35,084 nucleotides of DNA from the NCBI GenBank assembly GCA_011526165.1, contig WYAY01000183.1:1-35084 (forward strand). Reading direction: 5' to 3'. Within the stretch, counting starts at the first letter, position 1; each line of letters opens with the position of its first letter. Under the pieces are notes generated by a model. The model did not search any database and had not been told where the DNA came from. It saw only the letters and a program-made list of their open reading frames with translations. Position numbers and translations under genes: made by a program. The DNA comes from Sulfuritalea sp. (GTDB taxonomy: Bacteria > Pseudomonadota > Gammaproteobacteria > Burkholderiales > Rhodocyclaceae). Of this stretch, positions 25,690-34,639 are shown piece by piece.

Positions 25690-26157
25690 CTATTCCACAT
25701 ACGTCCTGATTTCCCGCTGGTTGCCTTCGGCGTCGCTGACGACGACGATGTCGCGCCTGACCTTGAGCAGCTTGCCGCCGTCGGGCAGGGCTTCGCCCTC
25801 CTTGACCGGCTGCGGCTTGTCCTTGCCGACCTGGATGACGGCCAGATATTCGCCGTTGCGCTCGACGGCGGCGAGCAGGCGCCACTCTATCTGCTTCGCC
25901 AATTCCTCGGCCTTCTTCGGCGGCGGCAGCGGCTTGCCGTCGCGCTGCACGCCCCACATCGCGGTCTTCTCCAGCCGCTCGCGCGCGGCTGCAAGGTCGG
26001 CCGGCGCGAAGCGGATGTCCGCGCGCGGCAGCGATGCCGGGCGGCGGGCGCCGACCAGCGCCGCCGGCGGCTCGAGGCCGATCCAGACCAGCGTTGCGGC
26101 GGCGAGCCAGGTCAGCCCGACCAGCAAGGCCATGCGCAGCAGCCAGAGCCGGCTCAC
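25690..26157 (-). CDS. gspC: GspC-like inner-membrane protein (HR domain)
   Basis: The 155-residue product has one N-terminal transmembrane segment (about 7-27). A periplasmic domain with the pattern WRLLAAVERNGEYLAVI, then EGEALPDGGKLLKVRRDIVVV resembles the HR domain of GspC or the PilP fold that docks on the secretin. It is much shorter than classical GspC (about 270-300 residues) and lacks a PDZ or coiled-coil end. The start is GTG at 26157, overlapping the upstream stop (GTGA), with a good GGAGG ribosome-binding site seven bases away. Direct adjacency to gspD supports the role. Confidence 0.75.
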   Translation of the reverse strand: MSRLWLLRMALLVGLTWLAAATLVWIGLEPPAALVGARRPASLPRADIRFAPADLAAARERLEKTAMWGVQRDGKPLPPPKKAEELAKQIEWRLLAAVERNGEYLAVIQVGKDKPQPVKEGEALPDGGKLLKVRRDIVVVSDAEGNQREIRTYVE

Positions 26158-26771
26158 GGCCGCGCCTCCGGAGCGGCGCGCGGTTCCACGCGCGCCAGCA
26201 CGCGCACCGTCATTTCGATGCGGCGGTCGCGCCGGCTGGCATTGAGCGCCTCGACGGCGGCGAGCGCCTCGCCGCCTTCGATGGCCGCCAGGGTCCGTTC
26301 GAGGGCGTCCGGCGTGAAGGCGTAGCCGAGGACGGCGCGCAGTTCGTGCACGGCGCCCAGTTCGGCGGCGGGAGCCTTGTCGGCGGCCAGCAGCGGCTTG
26401 GCGGGGGAGAGCGTCAGCGTCGGGTTGGCGACGCCGGCCTGCTTGGCGATGCCGCCGAGCCAGTCCTTCAGGCGCGCCTGGCCGATGGCTTCCGAAGGGA
26501 CCCGCCACAGGCGGGCGTCGAGTTCGCGGCGCGCCTCGGCCAGGCCGGCGAGGGCCTGGCGCAGTTCGGCTTCGTCGCGCGACTGGGCGCGCAGGCTGCG
26601 CAGTTCGCCGCGCAGGTCCTGCAGCTGCCGCTCGCGGGCGGCGAGCCGGTCGCTCCAGCGCAGGCCGCCTTCCGCCGCGGCGATGACGACGAAGGCCAGC
26701 AGCGCCAGCTGCAGCCGGCGGCTGCCGCGCAGTTCGCGCCATGTCGTGCCGATCAGGTCGCGCGGATTCAT
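26154..26771 (-). CDS. gspM: GspM-like type II secretion protein
   Basis: The 205-residue product has a short cytoplasmic start, one membrane segment at about 19-35, a heptad-rich helix (about 40-90), and a small periplasmic alpha/beta region ending in IEMTVRVLARV. This is the GspM/PilO layout. It follows the GspL-like gene with an ATGA overlap and precedes the GspC-like gene with a GTGA overlap. The sequence is only weakly family-specific, so the name rests on architecture and operon position. Confidence 0.7.
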   Translation of the reverse strand: MNPRDLIGTTWRELRGSRRLQLALLAFVVIAAAEGGLRWSDRLAARERQLQDLRGELRSLRAQSRDEAELRQALAGLAEARRELDARLWRVPSEAIGQARLKDWLGGIAKQAGVANPTLTLSPAKPLLAADKAPAAELGAVHELRAVLGYAFTPDALERTLAAIEGGEALAAVEALNASRRDRRIEMTVRVLARVEPRAAPEARP

Positions 26772-27871
26772 TTCGGGTTCAAGGCCTGCGCGGAGCCGGG
26801 CGGCGGCGCCAGGCTGGCCTGGATGCCGACCGTGCCGCGCGGCGTGTCCGGCATCAGGCGAATCCCGCCGAACATGGGCAGCTTTTCCAGTTCGGCGAGG
26901 AAGTCGCCGAGGCTGAAGCCGTCGGCCGGCACGGAGAAGAGAAGGCGCAGGCGACCGCCGCGGTATTCCCATTCGAGCAGGCTGATCCTGAAGGGGTCGT
27001 CGACCAGTCCGGAGCCGGCGATGGCCCGCATGAGGTCGAGTTGCAGCATGGCCGGCCGGGTGCGGTCGAGCGCGGCCAGGTAGCCGCCCGCTTCGGTCAG
27101 TTCCTTGTGCAGGGCCAGCGTGGCGGCATTCTCGCTGCGGATGCGGGCGATTTCGGCCTGCTCGTCGGCGATCAGGCGGCCGAGCTTGAGTTCGTAGAGC
27201 CCGCCGGCGATCAGCGCCGCGCCGAGCAGCGCGACCAGCGCGGCAAGCGCCCAGGCCTGCAGCGGCACGGGTTCGATGAGGCGGGTGGACAGCTTCCAGC
27301 CGGCGGCCGGGCGCTCGAGCGAGGGCAGCGCCTGCGCCGCCGCCGGCCGCGGATGGCCGGCCGGCTCCAGGCCGACGTCGCGCACGAACGCCGCCCAGGC
27401 GGCATCGTCTGGCATGGCGCGGAACCAGCGGGTGCGGCGGATGGCGCCGCCGCGCAGGGCGACGGCCTCGCAGCCTTCGTCGCAGGACACCAGGTGCAGG
27501 CCCTCGCCCGGCGCCGCGCGCAGCAGGGGCTCGGGCCACGGCGCGATGCCATTGACGCTGTCGCCGCCGCCGCGCAGGGCCGCGCGGAAGGCGTCCGCAT
27601 CGGCTTCGTCCCAGTACCATACCTGGGCCATCCCTTCATGCAGGCGGCAGGCGAAGCCGACGCGCGCGAGCCCGGTGAGCTGCATGAGCTGCAGGCGCAG
27701 CGAGGCCATCAGGTGGCGCCGCGGGATGTTGCGGACGTCGAGCGCGGCATGGTGGCAGAGGCGCCGCGGGATGCGCGCGGCGGCGCGCCGCCAGTCGAGC
27801 AGGCTGCGCAGCCCGCCCCATTGTCGGGCAGGCGCGGCGCGGCCGGCGGTGGGCGAAAGGGCGCTACTCAA
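26768..27871 (-). CDS. gspL: GspL/PilN-like type II secretion protein, TTG start
   Basis: The 367-residue product has a cytoplasmic N-terminal part of about 195 residues. A membrane segment follows at about 203-225 (AWALAALVALLGAALIAGGL), then a helix and a periplasmic PilN/GspL-type domain. The N-terminal part is shorter than the actin-like domain of classical GspL and lacks motifs I can identify. GspL normally links the GspE ATPase to the membrane platform, so this one should contact the GspE encoded at 10519. The frame closes upstream with a TGA before any ATG. I chose TTG at 27871, preceded by GCAGGA at about ten bases. An internal ATG at 27709 is an alternative. Confidence 0.68.
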   Translation of the reverse strand: MSSALSPTAGRAAPARQWGGLRSLLDWRRAAARIPRRLCHHAALDVRNIPRRHLMASLRLQLMQLTGLARVGFACRLHEGMAQVWYWDEADADAFRAALRGGGDSVNGIAPWPEPLLRAAPGEGLHLVSCDEGCEAVALRGGAIRRTRWFRAMPDDAAWAAFVRDVGLEPAGHPRPAAAQALPSLERPAAGWKLSTRLIEPVPLQAWALAALVALLGAALIAGGLYELKLGRLIADEQAEIARIRSENAATLALHKELTEAGGYLAALDRTRPAMLQLDLMRAIAGSGLVDDPFRISLLEWEYRGGRLRLLFSVPADGFSLGDFLAELEKLPMFGGIRLMPDTPRGTVGIQASLAPPPGSAQALNPK

Positions 27872-27897
27872 TTGGAATGGGTCCTGCGGTCATCGCG

Positions 27898-28947
27898 TCA
27901 AAACGGCAATTGTAGCTGTTCTTTCACTGCGAAGTCGCGCAAGGCGCCGGCCAGGGGCAGCCCGGCGAGGGCGGCCGCCTCCTTGTCGTCGAGCGGCGCA
28001 AGGGCGACGCGGTAGGCGTACTGGATCCGCCAGGGCGACTTGGCGCCGATCGGCGTGTGTTCGACGGCCAGGCGATAGCCCCAGTTGGCGCCGGCCGGGC
28101 GCAGCGTGACGATGACGGTTTCGCCGGGAAACGGGCTGACCAGGGCGGCGGCGCCGAAGGGGTCGCCGATGGCTCCGCTGAAGGCGAGGCGCGAGATGTC
28201 GGGAATCTCGCCGCTGCGGCGGCTGCGCACCAGGCTCTGGGCGATTTCCGGCGTCAGGCTGCCCTGCGCCGCCAGGGCGCGCCAGCCGGCCGTGTTGGGA
28301 TTGAAGCTGCCGCGCGGGTAGGTGTGAACTTCCTCGCTCACCGGGTCTTCCTGCCAGAGCGCCTCCTGTTCGCCCCACCCCAGCACGCGGCCCAGTTCGT
28401 TGGGCGCGAGCAGGTTGGCGTTGCGCGGCGTGTCGCCCTTGCCGGCGGCGAGGTAGTCCTCCGCCTCGGCGCCGCTGATGCGGCGCAGGTTGTCGCCGTC
28501 GCGGTAGTCGAGCAGCGTGTCGGTCAGGCGGGCGATGTCCGGCGGCGCGAGGCCATAGGTGGCGAGAAATCGCTCGATGCGGTCGCGGCCGCTGCCGATG
28601 AGGCCGAAGACGTTGATGCCGAACAGGCCGCGCGCATCCTGCAGGCTGACGAGCGCACCCTCGCCGGCACGGTAGTAGCGGCCGTCGAGCCGCACCGCGT
28701 GCTCGCCGGACCCCAGCCCGTCGCGCGTGCGCGGCACGGTGGAGAGCAGGAAAAGCACCCGCGCGCGCGCGTCTTCCAGCGCCAGTTCGTCGGCGACGCG
28801 GCGCTGCTCGGCCTGGGCCAGCTTGAGCGCGAGGGTCATGCGCTCGCCGATGTAGGTGGCGCCGACCAGCATCATGGCCAGCACGGCGATGTTCAGCGCC
28901 AGGATGTAGCCGCCCTGGCTGCGCGGCAACGCGGGCTGGCGCTTCAT
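27898..28947 (-). CDS. gspK: Minor pseudopilin GspK
   Basis: GspK caps the type II pseudopilus tip with GspI and GspJ. The 349-residue product has a prepilin-like leader (MKRQPALPRSQGG, cut before Tyr14) and a hydrophobic helix that lacks the Glu at mature position 5, as is normal for GspK. A large alpha-rich domain with FGINVFGLIG and SFNPNTAGWRALAAQG, typical of the family, follows. Its ATG overlaps the gspJ stop (ATGA). The longer open frame upstream only shadows gspJ. Confidence 0.88.
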   Translation of the reverse strand: MKRQPALPRSQGGYILALNIAVLAMMLVGATYIGERMTLALKLAQAEQRRVADELALEDARARVLFLLSTVPRTRDGLGSGEHAVRLDGRYYRAGEGALVSLQDARGLFGINVFGLIGSGRDRIERFLATYGLAPPDIARLTDTLLDYRDGDNLRRISGAEAEDYLAAGKGDTPRNANLLAPNELGRVLGWGEQEALWQEDPVSEEVHTYPRGSFNPNTAGWRALAAQGSLTPEIAQSLVRSRRSGEIPDISRLAFSGAIGDPFGAAALVSPFPGETVIVTLRPAGANWGYRLAVEHTPIGAKSPWRIQYAYRVALAPLDDKEAAALAGLPLAGALRDFAVKEQLQLPF

Positions 28948-29600
28948 CTTGGCAGTTCCACGCCGAAGGGATTGCCCCGCGGCTTGGGCGGCAGCCAGGG
29001 GTCGGCGCCAGGCGCGGTGAGCCAGACGGTTTCGCCGCCGCCGGCGTGCTTGACCACCAGCTTGACGAGGCGCGGCAGCGTTTCGGGCTCGGCCCGGCTG
29101 GGCGGCCAGTCCTGCCGTTCCTCGCCGGCGTCGTCGACATAGCGGAACTGGACGTCGTCGGCATTCCAGGCGGCCACCGTCCGGGCCGCGGCGCCGTCGC
29201 GCTCCTCGCGGTACTCGAGGTGGTGCATGGCGCCGGCCTGGCGCCTGAGGCTGAAGCTGATCCGCTCCGGCGCGGGCAGGCGGCGCGGCTTCAGCGGTGT
29301 CGTCGTCTCGCAGCGGATCGTCGCCGTGCTCCCGGCAAAGGCGGACGGGGTGTTGGCCTCGGCCGGCAGGCAGCCGCGCAGCGCTTCGACAAACCATGTC
29401 CTGGCGCGCAGGGCCAGCTCGCGTTCGACCACTTCGCTGCGCAGGGCGTCCTGGACCCGGAAAACATAGTAGAGGGCGCCGACGAGCACCGCCACCAGCA
29501 GGCTGGTGATGACGAGGGCGACGATGACTTCCAGCAGCGTGAAGCCGCGCTGCGGATGCGGCCCGCGCCGGTTCTCAGTTGAACGGCGTGCGGCTTTCAC
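28944..29600 (-). CDS. gspJ: Minor pseudopilin GspJ
   Basis: The 218-residue product has a prepilin signal cut at Gly19/Phe20 (QRG, then FTLLEVIVAL) with the conserved mature Glu5, followed by a periplasmic domain. The start is GTG at 29600 with AGGAAGG a few bases upstream, inside the last 26 bases of gspI. GspJ joins GspI and GspK at the pseudopilus tip. The assignment as GspJ rather than another minor pseudopilin rests on size and order. Confidence 0.85.
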   Translation of the reverse strand: MKAARRSTENRRGPHPQRGFTLLEVIVALVITSLLVAVLVGALYYVFRVQDALRSEVVERELALRARTWFVEALRGCLPAEANTPSAFAGSTATIRCETTTPLKPRRLPAPERISFSLRRQAGAMHHLEYREERDGAAARTVAAWNADDVQFRYVDDAGEERQDWPPSRAEPETLPRLVKLVVKHAGGGETVWLTAPGADPWLPPKPRGNPFGVELPR

Positions 29601-30021
29601 GTGCCTTCCTGTAACCGACCGCGGTCATCCGTTCCGTGAACCAGGGCGAACCTTCGCCGGTGCGGTAGACCGTTATCTTGATTTCGTAGAGCGCCAGGTC
29701 GTAGAGCCCGGTGCCGGCCGGGTAGCCCGCCTGGGTGACGGCATCGGCCGCCGGCGCGGCATCCCAGACGATGCGCCGGTTGCCGATGACGGTTTCTCCC
29801 GACGGCCGCGCCATCGGATTGAGGCCGCGCGACCATTCGACGAGGTCGCGGCGGGCTTCCTGTTCGGCGTAGAAGCCTTGCATGCGCTGCAGGGCTTCGA
29901 GGTTCTGCTGCACCCAGCCGAGGAGGACGAAGCCGACGCTGGAGAGCAGCACCAGCGCGACGAGCGCTTCGAGCACGCCGAAGCCGGCATCGCGCCTATT
30001 GAGTGATCGGGGCAATCTCAC
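29575..30021 (-). CDS. gspI: Minor pseudopilin GspI
   Basis: The 148-residue product has a leader ending DAG and a mature start FGVLEALVALVLL with Glu5, typical of GspI. The GTG start at 30021 lies within the last 26 bases of gspH and has no evident ribosome-binding site, so translation probably depends on coupling. GspI nucleates the tip complex. Size and order support the call. Confidence 0.85.
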   Translation of the reverse strand: MRLPRSLNRRDAGFGVLEALVALVLLSSVGFVLLGWVQQNLEALQRMQGFYAEQEARRDLVEWSRGLNPMARPSGETVIGNRRIVWDAAPAADAVTQAGYPAGTGLYDLALYEIKITVYRTGEGSPWFTERMTAVGYRKARESRTPFN

Positions 30022-30439
30022 AGTTCAGTTCGGCAACCTTGTAGCGGCGCGGCGCTTCCTCTTCCCCGTCGCCGCCGGGCGGCGTGAGGGTGATCTGCGT
30101 GGCGGAGCAGGCGCCATTCGCCGCCACCAGCCAGGGCGGCTCGAATTGTATGGTCCAGCCTTCCGGCAGGAAGATCACCGGCAGGCCGTCGCCCAGTTCG
30201 GCCCGCAGGTCTTTCGGCAACGTCAGATTCTGCCCGGCCAGGCGGGCGCGGCGCGGCAGCTGGTGCAGCTGGTCCTCGATTTCCTGGGCGCGCGACTGGC
30301 GTTCCAGGCGCTCGATCTGGATGCCGAAGCGCGGTCCGACCAGGCCGGCCATCAGGCCGATGATGAACAGGACGAACAGCATCTCCAGCAGCGTGAAGCC
30401 GGCCGACTCGTGGGCGCTCGCCGGATTGCGTGTCGCCAC
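29996..30439 (-). CDS. gspH: Minor pseudopilin GspH
   Basis: The 147-residue product has a prepilin signal cut at Gly14/Phe15 (ESAG, then FTLLEMLFVLFIIGL), Glu at mature position 5, and a small domain with paired Cys (residues in GACSA and LNCEI). It begins with GTG at 30439, six bases after the gspG stop, without a strong ribosome-binding site. GspH links the tip complex to the GspG shaft. Confidence 0.85.
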   Translation of the reverse strand: MATRNPASAHESAGFTLLEMLFVLFIIGLMAGLVGPRFGIQIERLERQSRAQEIEDQLHQLPRRARLAGQNLTLPKDLRAELGDGLPVIFLPEGWTIQFEPPWLVAANGACSATQITLTPPGGDGEEEAPRRYKVAELNCEIAPITQ

Positions 30440-30445
30440 GCCCGC

Positions 30446-30943
30446 TCAGGATGCGCCGGTGCCGCCGTCGGGCGCCGGGGCGTCGCGGCCGATGTCCTGC
30501 GCATCGCCCACGCCGCCCGGCTTGCCGTCGGCGCCGTAGGAATAGATGACGAAGCGCTTGCCGGCGGAGGAATCGCCCGGTTCGTACAGGTAGGGATTGC
30601 CCCAGGGATCGGGCGGCACGGCTTCCTCGAGATAGGGGCCTTTCCATTTCTGCCGGAGGGCAGGGTCGCTCGGCGGCTCGACGAGCAGCTTCAGTCCCTG
30701 CTCGGCGGTCGGATAGACGTGGATGTCGAGCCGCATGGTTTCGACCGCGCCGCGCAGCAGCTTGATCTGCGCCGTGGCGGTCTGCACGCGGGCGGTGTCC
30801 ACCTTGCTGAAGAGGCGCGGACCGACCATGCTGACCAGCAGGCCGATGATCATCATGACGACGAGCATCTCCAGCAGGGTGAAGCCGGCGGCGCGGCGGC
30901 GCGCCGCGCCGCCGTCGTTGTTGCGGCATGTCTGTGTTTTCAT
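30446..30943 (-). CDS. gspG: Major pseudopilin GspG
   Basis: This is the main subunit of the type II pseudopilus. The 165-residue product has a leader cut at Gly20/Phe21 (RRAAG, then FTLLEMLVVMMIIGLL) with Glu5. The family features LVEPPSDPALRQKW, GPYLEEAVPPDPWGNPY and the calcium-loop region YSYGADGKPGG follow. A Pro/Gly/Ser tail of about a dozen residues extends past the usual end. The ATG overlaps the gspF stop (ATGA). Confidence 0.95.
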   Translation of the reverse strand: MKTQTCRNNDGGAARRRAAGFTLLEMLVVMMIIGLLVSMVGPRLFSKVDTARVQTATAQIKLLRGAVETMRLDIHVYPTAEQGLKLLVEPPSDPALRQKWKGPYLEEAVPPDPWGNPYLYEPGDSSAGKRFVIYSYGADGKPGGVGDAQDIGRDAPAPDGGTGAS

Positions 30944-32142
30944 AGTTTGATCTCGGTAAGGCTGGCCATCGCCAGCACGACGCCAACCATGATTATCGCA
31001 AGAACCAGGCCGATCACGAGAATGCTGATCGGTTCGATGAGGGCGACGACGCGGCGCTGCAGCTGGCGATGTCGCTCGACGGCGTAAGCGGCGACGTGGC
31101 CGAGCATGCCGCCGAGTTCGCCGGAGTGCTCGCCGACCTTGACCATGGTCAGGGACGACCCTTCCAGCAGCCGCCGCTCCTCGAGCGCGGCGGAAAGGCG
31201 CTTGCCGAGCCGGACGTCGTCGCCGACGCTGCGCAGGCGGGCGGCATTGTTCTCCAGGCGGACGGCGCCGGCGGACAGCTCGATGGCGAGGAGTATCGGC
31301 ACCCTGCTTTGCACCAGCACGGCCAGGGTCGACACCCAGCGGGTCAGTTCGGTGCTGGCCAGCCAGGCCGAGAAGACCGGGAAGCGGGCCAGCCCGGCGA
31401 CGATCCGCGCCCGCGTGCCGGGCCGGCGCAGGACGAGGACGGCCAGCGCGACGGCCGCCGCGGTACCCACCAGCAGCAGGGGCCAGTGGCCGCTCACGAA
31501 GAGTCCGCTGCGGATGACCCATTCGGAGATCCACGGCAGGTTGTCCATGCGCCCGCGCAGTATGCCGGCGAAGCGCGGCACGACGAAGGAGAAGATGAAC
31601 AGGATGGCGCCGATGCCGGTGAGGATCAGGATCGCCGGGTAAATCAATGCCTCGCGCGCCTGCCCCTGCATGCGTTCCTCGAATTCGAGCTGCTCGGCGC
31701 AACGCGCCAGGGCGCCGCCCAGGTCGCCGGTGGCTTCGCCGGCGCGCGCCAGGGCGCCGACGTATTCGGGCAGTTCGAGCCCGGTCTTGTTCAGCGCCAC
31801 CGAGAATTCATCGCCGGCGTGAACCGCGGCAATCATCACCGAGAGGGTCTGGCGTATGCCGGCATGCGTGGTGGCCTCGCGCAGGGTGGCCAGCGCCTCG
31901 GACATGCCGACGCCGGAACCGAGCAGCGTCGCCAGTTCGCGGATCAGCGCCACCACGTCGCTTTGCCGGATGCTCTGCCGGCCTTTCGTTTCCAGGCCCG
32001 GGCGGGCGCTTTTTTCGCTCAGCTCGACCGGCGTATAGCCGCGCTCGTAGAGCGCCCGCAGGGCATCGCCCTCGGTTTGCGCTTCGAGCTCGCCGCGCTG
32101 CGTGAAGCCGGCGCCATCGAGCGCCTTGTAGGCAAATAGCAT
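30940..32142 (-). CDS. gspF: Type II secretion platform protein GspF
   Basis: This is the inner-membrane platform protein that contacts GspE and GspL. The 400-residue product has the two repeated cytoplasmic T2SSF domains (about 65-185 and 270-390), each with a GE...GxLGG/ELGGML-type motif (AGEATGDLGGAL, GEHSGELGGML), and three membrane segments. It opens the ten-gene gsp operon. The ATG at 32142 has only a distant GGAG. Length and motifs are typical of the family. Confidence 0.95.
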   Translation of the reverse strand: MLFAYKALDGAGFTQRGELEAQTEGDALRALYERGYTPVELSEKSARPGLETKGRQSIRQSDVVALIRELATLLGSGVGMSEALATLREATTHAGIRQTLSVMIAAVHAGDEFSVALNKTGLELPEYVGALARAGEATGDLGGALARCAEQLEFEERMQGQAREALIYPAILILTGIGAILFIFSFVVPRFAGILRGRMDNLPWISEWVIRSGLFVSGHWPLLLVGTAAAVALAVLVLRRPGTRARIVAGLARFPVFSAWLASTELTRWVSTLAVLVQSRVPILLAIELSAGAVRLENNAARLRSVGDDVRLGKRLSAALEERRLLEGSSLTMVKVGEHSGELGGMLGHVAAYAVERHRQLQRRVVALIEPISILVIGLVLAIIMVGVVLAMASLTEIKL

Positions 32143-32208
32143 TATCGGTTCGTCTCCGGGCGCCCCGCACGGGGCACGCGGAGCATGGCTAGCGATGAAC
32201 GGGGTGGT

Positions 32209-32214
32209 ATTATA
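32209..32214 (-). promoter_or_regulatory. Candidate -10 element for the gsp operon in a divergent intergenic region
   Basis: TATAAT reads on the minus strand, 67 bases before the gspF ATG. The same bases read TATTAT on the plus strand, 70 bases before the Sel1-repeat gene, so one site could serve both directions. No good -35 hexamer is visible at 16-18 bases on either side. A 14-base palindrome at 32162-32175 lies between this site and gspF. Confidence 0.35.
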
Positions 32215-32284
32215 GCGGCCTTCGATCGGGCGTCCCGCCGCCCGTCGTCCAGTCTGTCAGCCCGTTCAGCCAGGAGCACCTCAC

Positions 32285-32893
32285 GTGATCATGCGCAATT
32301 TCTTCGCCGCCCTCTTCCTTTCGTTCGCCTCGCTGACCGCCCTCGCCGGCAACCTCGAGACCGGACTCGACCATTACCAGCAAGGCCGCCACGCCGAGGC
32401 GCTGGCCTCCTTCCGGCTGGCCGCCGCAGAGGATAACGTCAAGGCCTTCTTCCTGCTCGGCGCCATGCATGAGAACGGCGAGGGCACCAAACAGGATTAT
32501 TCGGAGGCCCTGAAGTGGTATCGCAAGGCCGCCGAGCGCGGCGATACGTCCGCCCAGGCCAACATCGGCACCCTCTTCGAGAAGGGACAGGGCGTGCCGA
32601 AGAGCGCCGCCGCCGCGGCCGACTGGTATCGCAAGGCGGCCGAGGCCGGCAACCTTTCCGCGCAGGTCAACCTCGGGGTGCTTTACTTCAACGGCCACGG
32701 CGTCGAGCGGGATCCGGTCGAAGCCTACAAGTGGCTGTACCTGGCGGATATGGGCGGCTTGCCGGTGGCCCGGGAGAAACGCGAGTTCGTCGAGGCCCAC
32801 CTGAAGCCGGAACAGCTCGCCGAGGCCAAGCAGCGCAGCGCGGCCTGGATCGAGGCGTGGACCAAGCGCGCGGCAGGCAGTCGGGCCAACTGA
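32285..32893 (+). CDS. Secreted Sel1-like repeat protein
   Basis: The 202-residue product has a Sec signal peptide (about 1-21, ending ALAG) and at least three Sel1-like repeats between residues 50 and 155. Examples are AFFLLGAMHENGEG, then EALKWYRKAAERGD; AQANIGTLFEKGQG; and AQVNLGVLYFNGHG. Such repeats form alpha-solenoids for protein binding, usually periplasmic when a signal peptide is present. The GTG at 32285 has AGGAG eight bases upstream; an ATG two codons later is slightly far from it. It is the only convincing plus-strand gene here. A role with the divergent gsp operon is possible but unproven. Confidence 0.88.
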   Translation: MIMRNFFAALFLSFASLTALAGNLETGLDHYQQGRHAEALASFRLAAAEDNVKAFFLLGAMHENGEGTKQDYSEALKWYRKAAERGDTSAQANIGTLFEKGQGVPKSAAAAADWYRKAAEAGNLSAQVNLGVLYFNGHGVERDPVEAYKWLYLADMGGLPVAREKREFVEAHLKPEQLAEAKQRSAAWIEAWTKRAAGSRAN

Positions 32894-32906
32894 GCCGCCG
32901 CTTCGC

Positions 32907-32934
32907 CAAAAGTCAGTCGCCGCAGGACGGCGGC
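32907..32934 (+). repeat. Short dispersed intergenic motif, copy 3
   Basis: CAAAAGTCAGTC, then GCCGCAGGACGGCGGC, lies in the 57-base gap between convergent genes, 14 bases after the Sel1-repeat stop. CGCCG and CGGCG can form a 5-bp stem with a 5-base loop. Related copies are at 15493-15520 and, inverted, at 3311-3337. Confidence 0.5.
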
Positions 32935-32950
32935 CGTGTCCCTGCGCCGC

Positions 32951-34639
32951 TCAGAGCAGGCCGTACGGGTAGCCGGGTTCGATCTGCGCCTGCAATTCGC
33001 CAAGGTGCTTCTCGAAGCGGCGCCAGCGGCCGATGGAACTGGAGTAGGCGGGCTGGCGCACCTGGCCCAGGCTGGCGGTCTTGACGGTGCGCGGGGTGGC
33101 GTGGAAATCGAGGCAGCGCGCATCCCACGGCAATCCGATAAAGTCGAGCATGCGCCGCGTGCCGCCTTCCAGGTCGCTCACCAGGTTTTCGTAGGACACG
33201 TGCAGCACGCTCCCCGCCGGCAGGACATCGTCCCAGTAGCGCATCAGCGCCGCATAGCGGTTGTAGTAGCGGGCGATCTCGCCGAGGTTGTAGGCGAAGG
33301 CGATCGGGCTGGAGAACAGCTGGCCGTAGATCGACCAGCAGGTGTCCAGCGGATCGCGCATGACGTGGATGATCTTCGCGTTGGGTAGAGCGCGCCGGAT
33401 CGCACCGAGGTAGAAGAAGTTCATCGGCAGTTTGTCGACGATGCGCGGCGCGGCGGCGTCGTGCCGCCTGAGCGTCTGCAGATAGTCTGCGCCGATCGCG
33501 CGCCACGCCACGTCGTCGAGGCCCGTCGCCGCCGCAACGGACAGGTTCACGCCGGCGCGGTTCAGCGCCCGTTCGAAATCGAGCAGTTCGCCGGCGCCGT
33601 GCACCATGGGGTGGCTGGCCACGACCTGCTCGACGAGCGTGGTGCCTGAGCGGGGCATGCCGACCACGAAAACCGGGGTGGCGTCCTGCTGCCCGCCGTC
33701 CGCTGCCAGCGCCTCGCGCGTGTGTCCGCCCGTGGCGCGCTCGAACATGCCCAGCTGGGCGGCCTCGTCATAGGCCGTACGGCTGCGCTTGAGGCGGTTG
33801 CCTTCGGCATAGGCCGCGAAGGCGCTGTCGTACTGGCCCAAGTCCTCGCGCAGCTTGCCGAGAACGAACCACAGGATCATGCGCTGTTCCGGCGGAATGC
33901 GTTCGGCCTGCCGCCCGTATTGCTCCAGCAAGGCGACGTGGGGGTCTTCGGCCGTATATTTCTTCAGGGCCGACAGATTCTTGTGCGCCTCGAAAAAGGC
34001 CGGCTGGATGGCGATCGCGGCTTCGAGGTATTTGCGCGCCTCCTCTATGCGTCCCTGTTCGCCGAGCATGGTGCCGGCGTTGCAGTGCGCCTGGGCGTGT
34101 TTCGGATTGAGCCGGGCGGCACGCAGGTAGGCTTCCAGCGCACCGGCATCGTCGCCCGTGATGCCCAGCACGGCGCCGAGGTTGTTCCAGGCCCGGTCGT
34201 GCGACGGGTCGAGCTCGATCACGCGGCGGTAACACGCCGCTTCGCGCGCCCTGTCTCCCTTGCTGGCCCAGACGATGCCCAGATTGAAGTGCGCCGCGCT
34301 GTCATTGGGCGCCAGGGCGACGGCCTGTTCGCCGATCCTGATCGCATCGTCCAACTGCCCCATCCTCCTGTACAACTCGCACAGGTTGCGGCGATAGGAT
34401 ATGGCGCCGTCCTGCAGCAGGATCGCCCGGGAGACCAGCGCCACGCCCTCGGTGCGCCGGCCCTTCGCGAAAACGACAAGGCCGAGCGTATGCAGTGCGG
34501 GTGCGGAATGGGGCGCCTGAGCGAGGATCTGGCGGCAGATCCGCTCGGCTTCGTCGAGCCGACCCTGGCTCATCGCGGCGTCGGCGAGCCTCAGCTGGCG
34601 TTCCGAGCCGGCGTTCATGGTGGGCTGCTTGTTGCTCAC
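32951..34639 (-). CDS. TPR-sulfotransferase
   Basis: This is probably a PAPS-dependent sulfotransferase fused to a TPR array. The 562-residue product has TPR units across about residues 12-240. A sulfotransferase domain follows, with the 5'-phosphosulfate loop [15 protein letters not shown] (324-338), a later [11 protein letters not shown] (the 3'-phosphate-binding region) and [12 protein letters not shown]. The GTG start at 34639 overlaps the APS kinase stop (GTGA). An ATG at 34618 is the alternative, and neither has a strong ribosome-binding site. Coupling to a PAPS-making enzyme supports the sulfate-transfer role. The acceptor (protein tyrosine, glycan or lipid) is not visible, but TPRs suggest a protein partner. 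Confidence 0.88.
   Translation of the reverse strand: MSNKQPTMNAGSERQLRLADAAMSQGRLDEAERICRQILAQAPHSAPALHTLGLVVFAKGRRTEGVALVSRAILLQDGAISYRRNLCELYRRMGQLDDAIRIGEQAVALAPNDSAAHFNLGIVWASKGDRAREAACYRRVIELDPSHDRAWNNLGAVLGITGDDAGALEAYLRAARLNPKHAQAHCNAGTMLGEQGRIEEARKYLEAAIAIQPAFFEAHKNLSALKKYTAEDPHVALLEQYGRQAERIPPEQRMILWFVLGKLREDLGQYDSAFAAYAEGNRLKRSRTAYDEAAQLGMFERATGGHTREALAADGGQQDATPVFVVGMPRSGTTLVEQVVASHPMVHGAGELLDFERALNRAGVNLSVAAATGLDDVAWRAIGADYLQTLRRHDAAAPRIVDKLPMNFFYLGAIRRALPNAKIIHVMRDPLDTCWSIYGQLFSSPIAFAYNLGEIARYYNRYAALMRYWDDVLPAGSVLHVSYENLVSDLEGGTRRMLDFIGLPWDARCLDFHATPRTVKTASLGQVRQPAYSSSIGRWRRFEKHLGELQAQIEPGYPYGLL

Noticed and set aside
23283-25709. Plus-strand open frame antisense to gspD
   Set aside because: His/Arg/Gly-rich composition with no domain; gspD on the other strand is unambiguous.
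32162-32175. GCCCCG-CA-CGGGGC palindrome as a terminator or riboswitch element
   Set aside because: The 2-base loop is too tight for a normal hairpin and there is no T-tract. It may be an operator, but nothing supports a specific regulator.
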